Positions 1 through 10,510 of a stretch of 64,000 bases of DNA are shown here, in pieces. Numbering within the stretch: position 1 is the first letter of the stretch; the number at the start of each line of letters is the position of its first letter. A program made the translations under genes and the position numbers. This stretch comes from Apodemus sylvaticus (Eukaryota > Chordata > Mammalia > Rodentia > Muridae). The stretch covers positions 87,769,835-87,833,834 of the forward strand of contig NC_067483.1 in the NCBI RefSeq assembly GCF_947179515.1. The letters run 5' to 3'. The notes beneath the pieces were generated by a model. The model worked only from the letters and a program-made list of their open reading frames with translations. It was not told where the DNA came from and made no database searches.

Positions 1-3
1 TCG

Positions 4-28
4 GTGTGTGTGTGTGTGTGTGTGTGTG
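4..28. repeat. (TG)n microsatellite
   Basis: Uninterrupted alternating GT of about 12 units at the very start of the window. It may extend beyond the left edge. Confidence 0.95.
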
Positions 29-39
29 ATCCCTGGAGC

Positions 40-131
40 AGCTGCGAGTTGCCTGATTTGTGTAGTGAGAAAGGAACTCCGGGTCTGCAGGACACCAAGA
101 ACTCTTAGCTCCTGAGGCATCTCTCCAGCAT
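40..131 (-). mobile_element. Degenerate B2/B4-type SINE remnant
   Basis: The end of this segment (actcttag, then a short gap, then gcatctctccagca) resembles the reverse complement of the tRNA-derived head of B2/B3/B4 SINEs, where the young form reads gccatctctccagccc. The rest is highly diverged, so this is an old insertion or a partial match. The subfamily cannot be assigned. Confidence 0.45.
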
Positions 132-211
132 GTGGAAACTTTAGATGAGGATGTTGAAGGCTAAGATTGCGGGGCTCAGATGGCACTTTCTGTTTCCCAA
201 AGATGGGAGGC

Positions 212-233
212 CTGTCTGTCTGTCTGTCTATCT
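212..233. repeat. (CTGT)n short tandem repeat
   Basis: Five near-perfect CTGT units running into CTATC. Confidence 0.9.
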
Positions 234-310
234 CTTTTAGACATGGGATTCTTGATCTAGGGGTCCTGGAGTCATTTGTCTGAGATTCTGAGGATTATTC
301 TGACAAAATA

Positions 311-357
311 ACCCAACAACAAAACCAAAAACAAACACACAAACAAACAAACAAACA
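311..357. repeat. (CAAA)n-rich tract
   Basis: An imperfect AAAC/CAAA repeat, possibly the remnant of an A-rich retroposon tail. No body of a retroposon is recognisable beside it. Confidence 0.8.
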
Positions 358-1200
358 CCCCCAAGATTCAAAAGCAGCAGGACCTGGGACACATACAGGA
401 GGCCCTGGCTCTCTGGCACCATTTCCTCTTTCCATTGTGCATAATACAAGGGTAATTCAAGGGGGTCCATCTCACGCCAACCTTCTACAGATACTTAATT
501 CTAGATACCCACAGCTCCATAGTTGGTGGGTGTGAAGCATGTGTTTGCATGTTTGGAGATGTGACAAGGATCCTTTGGCATGGGCCTTGGCATTAAGGTC
601 CAAACCAGGCACCTTTAAATGTGTGCTTTTATGGAAGCCAGTTGACTGATGGTACTGTCTCTCTTCCTCCCTGTACCAGATGATTGGCTCTTTGTAACTT
701 CACATTGAAAATAAAAAGAAAACAAAGTAAACAAATAAGCACCAACTAATCAATGAACCAAACAACCAAAAGCACCATCAGAACAAACCACCAGCACCAT
801 AATTGAGGTTTTCATCGTAATCACTCAGACCTTAGCGACTGATGGATAGGACACCATAACTTTAACCCCAAAGGATGTGCTCTGGCTACAAATAAAAAGA
901 ACCTGACCCCTACCCCACCCCTGACTACCCCACCCCTGCCCCAGGTGTATTCCTTTGGAAACAGGCTTTGTGATACTGAGCCAAAATGTCCCTTCAAAGC
1001 ATTGTCTTATCAGAGATGAAAGTTTTCTTTCATTAAATGGATAAGGAGGAAGAAAGGTGGACTCTGGACATCACTTTTCATGAGAACATTTACACTCTGC
1101 AAAAATACATTTTGAGACATACCTCAACTTTAGGTTTTAATAAAAAAATAATAAGCCTATCAGCTTTTGATTGCAGGAAAATGGATTTCAAGTATGGAAT
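358..1200. other. Unique-looking stretch, no gene seen
   Basis: No recognised gene or transposon. It holds an A-rich block at about 703-800 and a C-rich block at 901-945 made of CCCTACCCC/CCCCTGACT-like units. Open frames here are short and without recognisable domains. Confidence 0.6.
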
Positions 1201-1329
1201 CTCCTGGTTCCATGATTAACATTGTCTACATATCCCGAAGATTGAACGTACAGTCAGGGAAGCGGTAGAGTTCTTTTTCTCCATGGTCACATCTTGTAGA
1301 AGAAGAACCATGCCTGGCACACGTTTCAA
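1201..1329 (+). repeat. Local direct duplication, copy 1
   Basis: Shares about 120 bp with copy 2 at 2471-2590, 1.27 kb downstream in the same orientation. The last 70 bp of shared sequence (from agggaagcggtagag to tggcacacg) differ at one base; the first part differs by a few bases and an 8-bp indel. It does not match a SINE or L1 family I know. It may be a local duplication or two copies of an unfamiliar dispersed repeat. Confidence 0.9.
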
Positions 1330-1644
1330 ACTCATCCTCAGAGCTCAGTTTGCAAGAGCTGAATTGCTACCAGGTCACCTTTCTGACTTTGTTGGTACAT
1401 GCTTGCTGAATGTAGTTATAGATTAGATTGGTTTTTATATAGTTTATTTAAATCCCTAGGGGCAATGATAACATTGTTTAGACTTGTTTTATTTTGCTCA
1501 GTACCAACATAGTCACCTAAAGGTAGATATTTTTTTTGAAGAAATTAATGGAAAGAATTTTATCTTGTGGAAAGACCTCTGTAGATTTTAGATAATCAAC
1601 AAGTGATACAGAATTAACTCAGGAATTCTTTTAAATTACCTTGT
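1330..1644. other. AT-rich stretch, nothing recognised
   Basis: AT-rich sequence between the duplicated segment and a B1-like SINE. I see no gene, repeat or clear regulatory motif. Confidence 0.55.
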
Positions 1645-1777
1645 GAAGCCATGTGTGATCGTGTGTGCCTGTAATGTGAGCACACCCACACCCAGGCTGA
1701 TCCTGAAGGATTTCCAGTGTGAAGCCAGCCTGGACTGTATAGCCAGCTCCTATCTCAAAAATAAGCAAATAAATAAA
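1645..1777 (+). mobile_element. Degenerate B1/PB1-type SINE
   Basis: The order of blocks is that of a 7SL-derived monomer: tgtgtgcctgtaatg, then a gapped ggctgatcctgaagg, then gaagccagcctggactgtatagc and ctatctcaaaaataag with an A-rich tail. Divergence is high, so it is an old B1 (PB1 or B1F class). It is noncoding. Confidence 0.75.
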
Positions 1778-1897
1778 TTGCACTGTGGTCATATTATCAG
1801 TGTGGAGGAATCTATGAGTCTGGTTGTAGGATCGAACAGCTTGGCATTGAAAATATGTACACTGTGTTCCAGCTCCATGAGAAACATGGTTTGCTGT

Positions 1898-1900
<3 letters not shown>

Positions 1901-1938
<38 letters not shown>
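1901..1938. repeat. (TG)n microsatellite
   Basis: A perfect TG run of 19 units. It produces a Cys-Val run in any overlapping frame, so frames through it are not evidence of a gene. Confidence 0.97.
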
Positions 1939-1939
<1 letters not shown>

Positions 1940-2470
1940 TGACTCATATATTTTCTTATAAATCAGAGGAAGGCATTGCTTCTTTTAATGTAAACTGTAA
2001 ACTCTTTGGTTTTAGGAAAAGTTTGCTAGAGTGGCACCTGCCCCTTCAGGATTTTATAGGATCTTGAGGGTTTTGTATGGCCATATACTCTTAACTCCAT
2101 GACCCAACTAATGATGGGCCTGGAGGTAGTTTCAAGAGCATGAGAAGAACATTGAGTTCTTCCTTAAGAACCAGGAGAGTCCATCTGACCGTGGACGGCC
2201 ATCTTGGACGTCTTGGTCTCCAGGTCCTCGCCATCAGCCCTGACTAGTGTAGTTCTGCCTCTGACCTCAAGCCGAGCTTCTCCTATTTGTTGTCTTCTCA
2301 CCGAGCCTTCCCCTCCGTCCTGTCTTACCAGTGGGCACGGTAGCGCTAACCCATTTTTCAGGTGAACTATTGGTATAAAGACAACTTAAGTCTCTTTTAC
2401 CAGAAGACAAGACATGTAAGCATATGTGATCTCATTTTATATTTTTATATTAAAAGTAGCAAAATGTTTT
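1939..2470. other. Unique-looking stretch with a slightly CpG-richer segment
   Basis: No transposon recognised. Positions 2180-2345 are richer in CpG than their surroundings and include ccatcttgg, a YY1-like motif, next to gaccgtggacgg. There is no splice-site or open-frame pattern strong enough to call an exon. Confidence 0.5.
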
Positions 2471-2590
2471 CTCCTGGTTACATGAGGAACATTGTCTACA
2501 TATCCTGAGACTGAACAGGGAAGCGGTAGAGTTCTTTTTCTCCATGGTCGCATCTTGTAGAAGAAGAACCATGCCTGGCACACGTTCAAC
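2471..2590 (+). repeat. Local direct duplication, copy 2
   Basis: Second copy of the segment at 1201-1329. It lacks 8 bp (gtacagtc in copy 1) and has gcatc where copy 1 has acatc. It lies about 55 bp left of an antisense L1 fragment, which copy 1 does not have beside it. Confidence 0.9.
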
Positions 2591-2644
2591 ATCGTCATAG
2601 GACCCGTGTTCACATCCACAAATGAACTTCTTTTTAAAACTTTT

Positions 2645-3340
2645 TAAAAATTAATTTTATTATTATTATTTTTCATTTAATTTTATTTTTTACTTATTCA
2701 CTTTACATCCCTCTTACTGCCCCTTCCCTGTTATCCCCTCCCACAATCCCCTCCCCCCCCTCCCCTCCTCCTCTGAGTGGGTGGGGATTACCCTGGATAT
2801 CCCCCTACCCTGGCACTTCAAGTCTCTGCAAGGCTAGGTGCTTCCTCTCCCCCTGAGGTCAGACAAGGCAGTTCAGTTAGAAGAACATATCCCACATACA
2901 GGCAACAGCTCTTGGGATAGTTCCTGCTCCAGTTGTTTAAAATCCACATGAAGACCAAACTACACATCTACTACATATGATTAGGGAGACCTGGGTCCAG
3001 TCTGTGTATGTTCTTTGGTTGGTGGTTCAGTCTCTGAGAGTCCAAAGGGTCCAGGTTAGTTGACTCTTTTGGTCTTCCTGTATGGTCCTCTCCCCTTCAG
3101 GGCCCACAATCCCTTCTCCTATCCTTCTATAAGCATCCCCAAGCTCCGTCCACTGTTTGGCTGTGGGTGTCTGTATAGGTCTGAGTCAACTGCTGGGTGG
3201 AGATTCTCAGAGCACAAACTGCTCCTGTCTGCAAGTAGAACAGAGTGTACTTAATAGTATCAGGGAGTGGTGCTTACCCATGGGATGGGTCTCAAGTTGG
3301 GCCGATCTCACAAAGCTTCTTAGGTAGGTAGGTTCCTTAT
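2645..3340 (-). mobile_element. L1 LINE 3' fragment, antisense
   Basis: Reads like the reverse complement of a rodent L1 ORF2 end plus 3' region: a T-rich start, cccctccc tract, tctttggttggtggttcagtc, a tgactcttttggtcttcc block and ccactgtttggctg. It is heavily diverged, has no long open frame and is 5' truncated, so it is a dead Lx-age or older copy. Confidence 0.85.
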
Positions 3341-3361
3341 TCACTTTTAAAGATCCAACTG

Positions 3362-3590
3362 TGCTTCAAGAAGCTGGCTTAGTGGGCAAGGCACTTGCTG
3401 TGCAGACATAACAACCTGAGTTCAGTGCCTGGAACCTTCGTAAAGTCAGAAGGAGAGAACTGACCATGCACAGCTGTTATCCAGCTTCCACATACATGTC
3501 GTGCCACACATGCGCATTCATATACATCAGGTGTGTACATACAACAACAATAACAGAGTAACATGAGAAATAAAGTATTTGTTAAATGAG
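3362..3590 (+). mobile_element. RSINE1/B4-type SINE
   Basis: A tRNA-like head (gcttagtgggcaaggcacttgct, in two parts) is followed by cctgagttcagtgcctggaa, an aaggagagaactga block and a ccacatacatg segment. It ends in an A-rich tail with aacaacaataac. This block order is that of the abundant mouse SINE I know as RSINE1. The exact subfamily is uncertain. Confidence 0.75.
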
Positions 3591-4671
3591 AGGTGGAGGT
3601 AAAAGGTATCTAATATCTATCCATAGGAGAAGGGTTGACCTGTCTTGAAAATGCATGAAGGGAAAAAAAAATTTTTCACAACGAAGGCTGGTTCATTGCT
3701 GATCTCCTGAACCCTGATACTTCAGGGATAAGCAAGCTAGACCTGGGTTTGAGATGTCTGGGCCACACGTGGTCTGTAAACCACTGGAAAACTAGTGAGA
3801 GTCGGGGTGGCCTTATAGAGGGGTCAGAGTTCCACCCACAGTGCTGATAAAGGCTCCTGTGTAGTGACACAGAGTTAAGACTCAGTAAAAAAAAAAAAAA
3901 ACAAAAAAAAAAAAAAAAAAAAAACCCAGACAGCATGGTTGGAAGATTGTGAGTGCTGTGGAGGCAGGGGAAACCGGGTTCTGTGGAAGAACGTCTCCAT
4001 AGCATCTCCAAGACCTCACCGTCCACTTTCACCCTGACACACTCCTACAGAATGGTTTGCCTCTGGCTGAAAGGCTAGAATCAAATGTTTTCCGGAGACC
4101 AGAAGTCCCCTGCTGCTGTGCACTTGGCGTCCCTCGGTGTGACTTTGATGGCTACTTAGAATAAGGCTGGTCTTAGCTTCCATCTCAGTCCTAGTGCCTA
4201 CATGCAGGGTTGGGAATTTCTTTAAGGGTTGGGACTCAAAAGATAAGGGCTGTAGACCTTGGTCCACAGAGGAGTCTGCTCTACATGGTTGTCAGGGAAT
4301 GAGGTCAGCTCGACACATTTGTGTAGTGGATGGTTCGGGGGAGACTCCTCTGACAGTTCCTACTTAAAGGCAGGAACTTCCAGGATTTGTGAAGCAAGGT
4401 CTGGTTCAGGATACTCATTTCCTTAGTCAGCAACTCTTGGACATGTTTCTCAATAATTCTCAGAAAAATTCATGGCCAGAAATCATAGTCCCCCCCCCTT
4501 ATTGATATTTTGGACAGTATATTAATTTGATATCATGTAATAGAAGCCCATTCAAAAGGTATATCTCTCTCTCCTCAGGACACTAGCCAGCACAACTTAA
4601 AGGGTTTTTTTGGTTGTTGTTCCTTGAAATTTTGATTTCTCTCATTTTAGACCATCTGTCAAGTTTTCCGG
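3591..4671. other. Unique-looking stretch with a poly-A tract
   Basis: No gene recognised. Apart from the A-tract at 3887-3924, which has no identifiable retroposon body attached, the sequence has no repeat I can name. Short minus-strand frames run through the A-tract as poly-Phe and are not credible. Confidence 0.55.
3887..3924. repeat. Poly-A tract with one C
   Basis: Thirty-seven A residues with a single C at about 3902. It may be the tail of a decayed retroposon. Confidence 0.9.
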
Positions 4672-4735
4672 GTAGCTGTGGCAGAAGATGTGTTTCCCCA
4701 ACGTGCTAAAATCCTGGATTCCATTCCCAGCACAA

Positions 4736-4736
<1 letters not shown>
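4672..4736 (+). mobile_element. ID-like (tRNA-derived) SINE remnant
   Basis: The segments cccaacgtgctaaaatcctgg and attccattcccagcaca line up with the B-box end of an ID-type SINE (gccctgggttcgatccccagcac). The A-box side is poor. It leads directly into a CA repeat, as SINE tails often do. Confidence 0.5.

Positions 4737-4819
<83 letters not shown>
4737..4819. repeat. (CA)n-(GA)n compound microsatellite
   Basis: A perfect CA run (4737-4766) switches to a perfect GA run (4767-4819). Translated frames give His-Thr and Arg-Glu runs and are artefacts. Confidence 0.97.
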
Positions 4820-4821
<2 letters not shown>

Positions 4822-4945
4822 CAGCAGATGCTTGCCTGAACTTAATCCCTGGGACCCATGGAGAAGTGTAAGAGAACTTCACGAAGCTGTCCATGTGTGT
4901 GCCATGACATGTGTGCATTGTGCATAAATAAAATGAAAATAAGGA
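4820..4945 (+). mobile_element. RSINE1/B4-type SINE, 5' truncated
   Basis: gctcagcagatgcttgcctg, then ccctgggacccatgg, gtgtaagagaactt and a tgtgtgccatgacatgtgtgc block ending in ataaataaaatg. This is the same block order as the SINE at 3362-3590. The GA repeat on its left may have replaced the missing head. Confidence 0.65.
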
Positions 4946-5080
4946 AGGTTTTATAATAACCAAAAAATTGGAGCTCTGTAGGAGATTAACAGCAGAACCA
5001 ATCTCTTTGGTGCCAGGATGGGAATTTAGTATTTCAAGCATGCTATGCAAGTAGTCAACAGCAAGGCTAGGTCTGCAGAG

Positions 5081-5148
5081 CTTCTCTTCCTCCTCCTCCT
5101 CCTCCTCCTCCTCCCTCCTCCTCCTCCTCCTCCTCCTCCTCCTCCTCC

Positions 5149-5180
<32 letters not shown>

Positions 5181-5205
5181 CTCTTCGTCCCCCTCCTTCT
5201 TCTTT
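5081..5205. repeat. (TCC)n polypyrimidine tract
   Basis: About 125 bp of nearly pure pyrimidine, mostly TCC. It has mirror symmetry of the type that can form triplex (H-DNA). Minus-strand frames read as Arg/Glu runs and are artefacts. Confidence 0.95.
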
Positions 5206-5330
5206 TGAGGCAAAGTTTCACTAAGTTGCCCAGGTTGGCTTTGTATCCATCTTATAGTCCAGGCAGGCCTTGGATTTGAGATCCTCTTAGTTTAGTCTCT
5301 CTAGTAGCCGTGATTATAGGCCTGAACTGT
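5206..5330 (-). mobile_element. Old B1/PB1-type SINE, antisense
   Basis: The reverse complement of a 7SL-derived monomer: a ttgaggcaaagtttcac start, gttgcccaggttggcttt, and tgattataggcctgaactg at the end. The right-hand half is diverged. Its A-tail side abuts the TCC tract, which may have grown from the tail. Confidence 0.75.
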
Positions 5331-6830
5331 AATGTATTTTGTATGGCCAGAGCCAGTGTGCCCTGGCTACTGTTCATTCTCGTATATGAGTTCACCCGGA
5401 GTGGGAGGCGGGCATGTTTTTATTTCCCCATCTCTGAATGAGCAGAAACTGGCTCGGGCATGCTGGGTGGTAGAGGTTAAGTGTCGTCGCCCTCCTGGAA
5501 GCCTGGGACGCTTGCTGTCAGCCTGTTTATCTTTCTTTTCACTCTTGCGGTAAGATCTGGATAGAAAGGGAAAATGAATGAGAGAGAATGACAAGCACAG
5601 ATGTGGAAATTAGTTCCGCTGACCTCTGACCAAGATCAGGGCTGGCCTAACCCAGAGATGGTACAGTATGTGGTGATGCAGTGCACGGGGCTGGTCCTCC
5701 TCCCCAAGGTTATCCCTCTTCCTTACTTTCTAGAGCTGGTCCTAAGGCACCGTGGGGGGGGGGGGGGCACGAAGGAGGTGCTTTTGCCCTTGGCTTTGGG
5801 CTTGGCATGCAGCTTCCTCTCATTAATGGTCTTAAAGGGTTCTTTACCGCATCCTGCCCTCTCTTCCTCCAACCTATTTAATCAGAACAAATAAATAATT
5901 ATACTTTCCTAAGATGCCGCTCTACATTGTATATGGCTAATGCTTAACATTTTTGTGTCCCAATGTGGAATGTTCGGCCTGCTTCAGTGGAGGTTGGGGG
6001 GAGTGTCTGTGTGGGTGTGGGTTTAGAGGGGTGTGAGTCGACCGCCTGGTGCCTGGCCATCTACCCCCCTGGATCTGCAGTCTCTCTTTGGTATGTGTGA
6101 GCTGGTTAATAGGACCTGGGCAATCACAAGGGAGGTCACTGCACCCCCCGGGCAGCTCCCGCCAAGTGTTTTTCCAATTTCTGCTGACATTCTTTCCAGG
6201 CTCAGTTCAATTTGTTTTCCTCCTTGCTATGGCGATTGATGACGGGGTTGTGAAATGTATAATTGGGCAGCCTCTCCTCGAAGTGTTCCTTCCCCAGTTC
6301 TGTGGGAGCTGGTGTTTGTCTAATCCCCTGCTGATGCACACGTGGGTCCTCACTTCTCCTGAGCTAGCCATCTAGATGGCAGATTTAGTAACATAGGCCT
6401 CCCCAGCTGTGGGGACAGGGTGTCGTCCGGGAGTGGGGGGTCGGGAACTGGGAACATGGGAGTATTACTTCTGTAACCCTTATCTCACCTGAATCTGGTA
6501 GCAGGAAGCAGGAGAGAGGCCTGTGTGCTGCAGTGACTTACTGTTTAATCTCCTAACAATGCCAAATGGAAAATCCAACTGCCTGCCAGTGGCTTAGGAA
6601 ATGGCCAGGAGATTTTGTCAGGGTCAGATAATCCTGAGACACAGATCTCTGAGCTGAGGGTAGGGAAAACACAGTGGTGTTGTGTGTTAAAGCCGGCAGG
6701 ACCAGGAGGGCGCTGTAAGGGTTGAGAAACCGTTAAAGGGCCTGTAAGGGAGTCGCCCGGCACGACCTATGAAAGCTGTAGGCGGTAGCTGAACCGTTGT
6801 CCTCTTCTTGCTTTTGTTTGCTTGCTTGTC
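5331..6830. other. 1.5-kb unique-looking stretch
   Basis: No transposon recognised apart from a run of 14 G at 5754-5767. Several short frames exist on both strands (largest about 108 codons), none with a recognisable motif or codon pattern. The frame crossing the G run changes composition there. Confidence 0.55.
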
Positions 6831-6831
6831 T

Positions 6832-6922
6832 GTTTTTGAGGTGGTGTCTTGTAGCCCAGGTTAGACCCCTTTCCTCCACCTCCTAAATGCTGGGATTACA
6901 GGTATGAACCACAGCATCCTGA
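6832..6922 (-). mobile_element. Old B1/PB1-type SINE, antisense
   Basis: Blocks tttttgaggtggtgtc, gtagcccaggtta and tgctgggattacaggtatga match the reverse complement of a 7SL-derived SINE. The middle has deletions. It runs straight into a polypyrimidine tract on its right. Confidence 0.75.
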
Positions 6923-7115
6923 CTTCTTTTCCTCTTCCTCTTCCTCCTCCTCCTCTGCTTCCTCCTCCTTCCCTCTTTCTCCTCCTCCTCTCTTTCTCCT
7001 CTTCTCTTTCTCCTCCTCCTCTTCCTCTTCCTCCTCTTGTTCCTCTTCCTCTTCTTCCTCTCCCTCTTTTTCCTCTTCTTCCTCCTTCTCCCTCCTCTTC
7101 CTCCTTCACCTTTCT
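6923..7115. repeat. Polypyrimidine tract (CTT/CCT)n
   Basis: About 190 bp of CTTCCTCC-like sequence with very few purines. The complementary strand reads as Lys/Arg/Glu/Gly-rich frames of up to 88 codons, which are composition artefacts. Confidence 0.95.
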
Positions 7116-7829
7116 CATTTGTCATCTCAGTCACCACAGCAGGAACCACTTCCTAGTGCTTGTCTTGCTAATTCCAAGCCATTTGGAAATCCCTTGTCAG
7201 TGGTCCTCTGAGAGCCAAGTAATCCCTAGAGCTGGTTTGGTAAACTGGAAACACTAGTCGCTCCTGGCCTCAGAGAGGGTATATATTCTTTCCTTCCTGA
7301 ATTAATTTTGATTTTGCTTGCTATGACACTACTTTCATAGCTGTCTCAAAAGAGGGGTGGACCAGGACGAGCACTGAGCCAGTGCGAACAATCTTACGGG
7401 TGTTGCTTAACGAGAACTCTGAGCTGCGTCAGAGACCTTCATTCTGTCCACAGTGGGGCTGGTACTGGCATGGGCATAGTAGAGAGCAAGGGATATGAAT
7501 GAATAGACACCCTGTTTCCTCTTCAGCTGGGCTGTAGTGACCTTCCGCCTCAGCACCCATCCAGGCCAGAATCCCCAGGGTACACCACCATCTCAGGCTA
7601 GGCTTTGCTCATTGGTGGGACATGAACATCAGAGGCACCGCAGAAGGCCGTAGGAAATGAGACATCACAGAGCAGGGGTCTACCATCCTCAGGTCAGGAC
7701 TGAACGCATGAGGTGGGACTGCTGTCTTCTTAGGATCTGGGGATGCTTCATGGTGGCATCCACGTTTCAGTCTTGTCCTGGTTGGCTCGGCTGTGCTCTG
7801 AAAGCTGAGAGAAAACCAGGCTTGATTTT
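7116..7829. other. Unique-looking stretch, nothing recognised
   Basis: Single-copy-looking sequence between a pyrimidine tract and a B1. No gene, RNA or transposon recognised. Confidence 0.5.
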
Positions 7830-7960
7830 TCTTTTTGCTTTTTGAGATGGCGTTCCTCTGTGTGGCCCTGGCTGTCCTGGAACTCACACTGTAGACCAGG
7901 CTGGCCTTGAACTCAGAGATCCTCCTGCCTCTGCCTTCCAAGTGCTGGGGTTAAAGGGTG
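7830..7960 (-). mobile_element. B1 SINE, antisense
   Basis: A well-preserved reverse-complement B1: tttttgagatggcgttcc, ggctgtcctggaactcacac, gaccaggctggccttgaact and ccaagtgctggggttaaag. The T-rich left end is the reversed A-tail. Confidence 0.93.
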
Positions 7961-8579
7961 GTTTGAGTGTCCAGGTGCTGTGCTGGATACCTCATCTGTA
8001 TAGTTGTCTTGGGTTGTGTCTGGTAAGTTCTGCATCTCCTCTCATGGGTTTCTGGGTCTTCTCTCCAGTGATTGCCTAAATAGTTGGGCGTTTACACAGC
8101 AATTTCTGCCGCCTGGTACCTATCCTGAAGAGATGGGTCTGATTGATCCTGCTGGCCAAGCACATTCATTAAATATGAGTTAATGAGTAATGAATCAGCA
8201 TGGGTGGGCACATGAAGTTTGGTTGGATTTAGACAGCCGCCATTGGGTACAGAGCACGGGGTAAAGGGCTAATGAATTTGTTGTCTCTGATGGAAGTCTT
8301 AAGCAGAGACTGTCCAAGATTCAAAGGATCCATGAGACTCTCTTCACTTGGGCCACCTTCCCTAGGACTGACTGGGTACGTGTAACTCCATACAAACGGC
8401 ACCTCAGCTGATGGAAGCTGTGGAGTTTGAGTTGTTCTCTTATACTTGGGAAGCTCAAGTGGAGTCAGTGCTCTCTATGCCTTGTGTCGGTTGATCAGAG
8501 GGACACAATCTGGAAGGAGAGAGGGGACTTCTGCTCAACAAGTATCACAAAGCCTCAATCTATGAAGAAACCAGAGGGA
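7961..8579. other. Unique-looking stretch, nothing recognised
   Basis: No gene or transposon recognised between a B1 and an old MIR. Confidence 0.5.
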
Positions 8580-8790
8580 GGTGGTTAGGGCTGACTTGGT
8601 AGAAAGTAGAAATTCTCTGGGTTGAGCCTAACTAAACTCTCTCATTTACTTATCGTGTGATCTCAGAGAAATGTCTTAATCTTTCAGTACCTCAGTTCCA
8701 TCATCCATAAAATGGGATGGACAGTTCCCAAGTAAGATTCTTGAGTCTTGTGTGAAGGTACGTTTGAAGTGCCTAGCAGACCGTCTGGAT
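8580..8790 (+). mobile_element. MIR SINE
   Basis: The core reads tgatctcagagaaatgtctt, then tctttcagtacctcagttcc and atcatccataaaatgggatgg, matching the conserved MIR centre. Downstream, gtttgaagtgcctagcaga fits the MIR 3' half. It is an ancient mammal-wide insertion, so this DNA is orthologous across mammals. Confidence 0.85.
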
Positions 8791-9637
8791 ACAAAATGGT
8801 GACCCTGTGCCTCGGTGGCAGCAATGACACCAGCCCTCAGCTTCACCCTGGGCTTGTCGCCGTCACCATCTGATTCCCTTTGAAAGTGAAGCAGGATGCC
8901 CAGGAAGTATTTCTAATGTGGGCACTTCTCTCCTCTAAGAAATAAAGGGGTGCAGGAGCTCTGATGCTGATATTTATAAAAAGCCCACGCGGGAGCAGGC
9001 AGGCTCTGTGACGCAGAGGAAAGTGGCCTTTCAGAGAACGCAGAGCTCTAGCCAGCCAGACCTGAATGCACACTCTCACTCTGTCTTGCTTTGCTGAGAC
9101 TTGTCTGATTCTATTTCCACACCTCTACCAGGAGGATAACGGCCTTCTCGTGGGATATGAAGAAAGATGGTGGGACTCAAGACAATGCAGAATGTCCCGG
9201 GGATAGAGGGATTCCTTCTGTCACTCCATCACTGAACTGGCTTCAGAGGGGTCCCCAGCTCAGCATCACCCAGTGTGTCCTGCATCACACCCGGCATCTC
9301 AGGTGCAGGACAAGGTAGACAGCAGCCTTTACATGGTCAAGGAGGTCCCTGCCTTGTAGGAGAGGTCTCATCTAGTTACTAGGACTCAGAACGTGACATT
9401 TCACAAACAATCCTCTGTATTCCGCTGCTGGTAAGGGTATCTGGTTACTGGCCCTTGGAACGAACCTATTTATTCTGCCTTGGAGGTGGAAAGTGGCTGA
9501 TGTCCCACTGGCACAGAAATCCTGGAGTTTGGGGGTGTGGGAGGCACACCCCTTATTTGCTCTCTCCTTAGTCTTAGCAATCTTCATGTCTTTAGAGTCT
9601 CCATAGTTTGTGAGCACAGAGGACTGAGGTATAGTTG
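8791..9637. other. Unique-looking stretch, nothing recognised
   Basis: Moderately GC-rich single-copy-looking DNA. Short frames lack any recognisable motif. Confidence 0.5.
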
Positions 9638-9643
9638 TGTTTT

Positions 9644-9682
9644 GGTGGTGGTGGTGGTGGTGTGTGTGTGTGTGTGTGTGTA
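9644..9682. repeat. (GGT)n-(TG)n compound repeat
   Basis: Five GGT units pass into a TG run. Confidence 0.9.
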
Positions 9683-9830
9683 TCTGTGTATGTTGTGTAA
9701 AAATTAACTGGTGTGTGTATGTGTGTGTGCATTTGTGTATGTTGTGTGCAGATTAACTGGTGTGGGGGTACTTGAGTGTGTGTGCATGTGTGCAGGCATC
9801 TGTGTGTTTTGTGTGCAGATTAACTGGCTT
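9683..9830. repeat. Imperfect TG-rich tandem repeat
   Basis: Three imperfect units, each with a TG-rich body and ending in aaattaactgg or agattaactgg (about 9711, 9760 and 9827). The spacing is about 50 and 67 bp. It appears to be a minisatellite grown from the adjacent TG run. Confidence 0.75.
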
Positions 9831-9835
9831 TGTCA

Positions 9836-10432
9836 TGTGTTTGTTAAAATCAGCCTTTCTGAGCTGTAGGTTCTTTCTTTAAAGACTGGCCAATGCTCAA
9901 CACCTATACCTTTCACTAGGCCTTGGGACCAGGAAGTTGTGGTCTGTACAGCCCACATTGCATCACTCTGCTCGGCCTCTTCCAGGACTCCCTAAGTTCC
10001 GGGGTTGCTCTTTGCCGTCAGCCACAGTCTGGGATGGTGGAGATGTGAGACAGACTCCTGTGATGCTACCCTTAGGAGGTCAAGAGGATCCTGTAAAGGT
10101 CTTCAGGGCCCGGTCTGTTCAGTAGGCGCTGAACTCATTGTTTGGGTGCTGTGGGCCACAGGCCTAGCTTGCCTGCACATCTCTGCCGTCTCCACTCCTT
10201 CTGTCATGGTCAGGATGGAGGGGCCTGATGTCCTGGAGGAAAAAGGCAATAAAAGTGCTTGTTAGCATTACAGGAGGTGATTAGTTTAATTTTAAGTGAA
10301 AGCCTTCTGGAGCAGCATCTGGGACACTGTTTACCTTGCGGTATCGCACACTTCATTAACAGATCTCTCCAGGAAGCCATCTCCTGCCTCCCGCAGTTTG
10401 CTGGTTTTAGCTACACCAACCCCACGAGGCTG
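9836..10432. other. Unique-looking stretch, nothing recognised
   Basis: Single-copy-looking sequence. Overlapping open frames of 60-90 codons occur around 9937-10532, but they run into the ID SINE and show no domain. Confidence 0.5.
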
Positions 10433-10510
10433 GTGCTGGAGTGTGACTCAATTGAAAAGTTCTTGCCTAGCATGTTGGAAGTCCTGGGTCCATCTACAGC
10501 CTCGAGGGAA
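10433..10510 (+). mobile_element. ID-type SINE
   Basis: A tRNA-derived sequence: an A-box-like gagtgtgactcaattg, gttcttgcctagcatg and a B-box-like ccctgggttc equivalent (tcctgggtccatctacagc). This is a decayed SINE, not a tRNA gene: the cloverleaf is broken and no terminator follows. Confidence 0.7.

Noticed and set aside
2645..3340. L1 fragment considered as an active element
   Set aside because: Only a 3' part is present, antisense, heavily diverged and without an open frame.
4736..5221. 161-codon minus-strand Arg/Lys/Glu-rich frame
   Set aside because: It is the translation of the TCC, GA and CA repeats at 4737-5205.
6700..6722. CTCF-like ccaggagggcgctg
   Set aside because: At least two mismatches to the core consensus at positions that matter, with no supporting context.
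10433..10510. tRNA-like sequence (also 13258, 27228 and 51007)
   Set aside because: These are ID-type SINEs derived from a tRNA. The A and B boxes are degraded, the cloverleaf does not close, and no T-run terminator follows at the right place.
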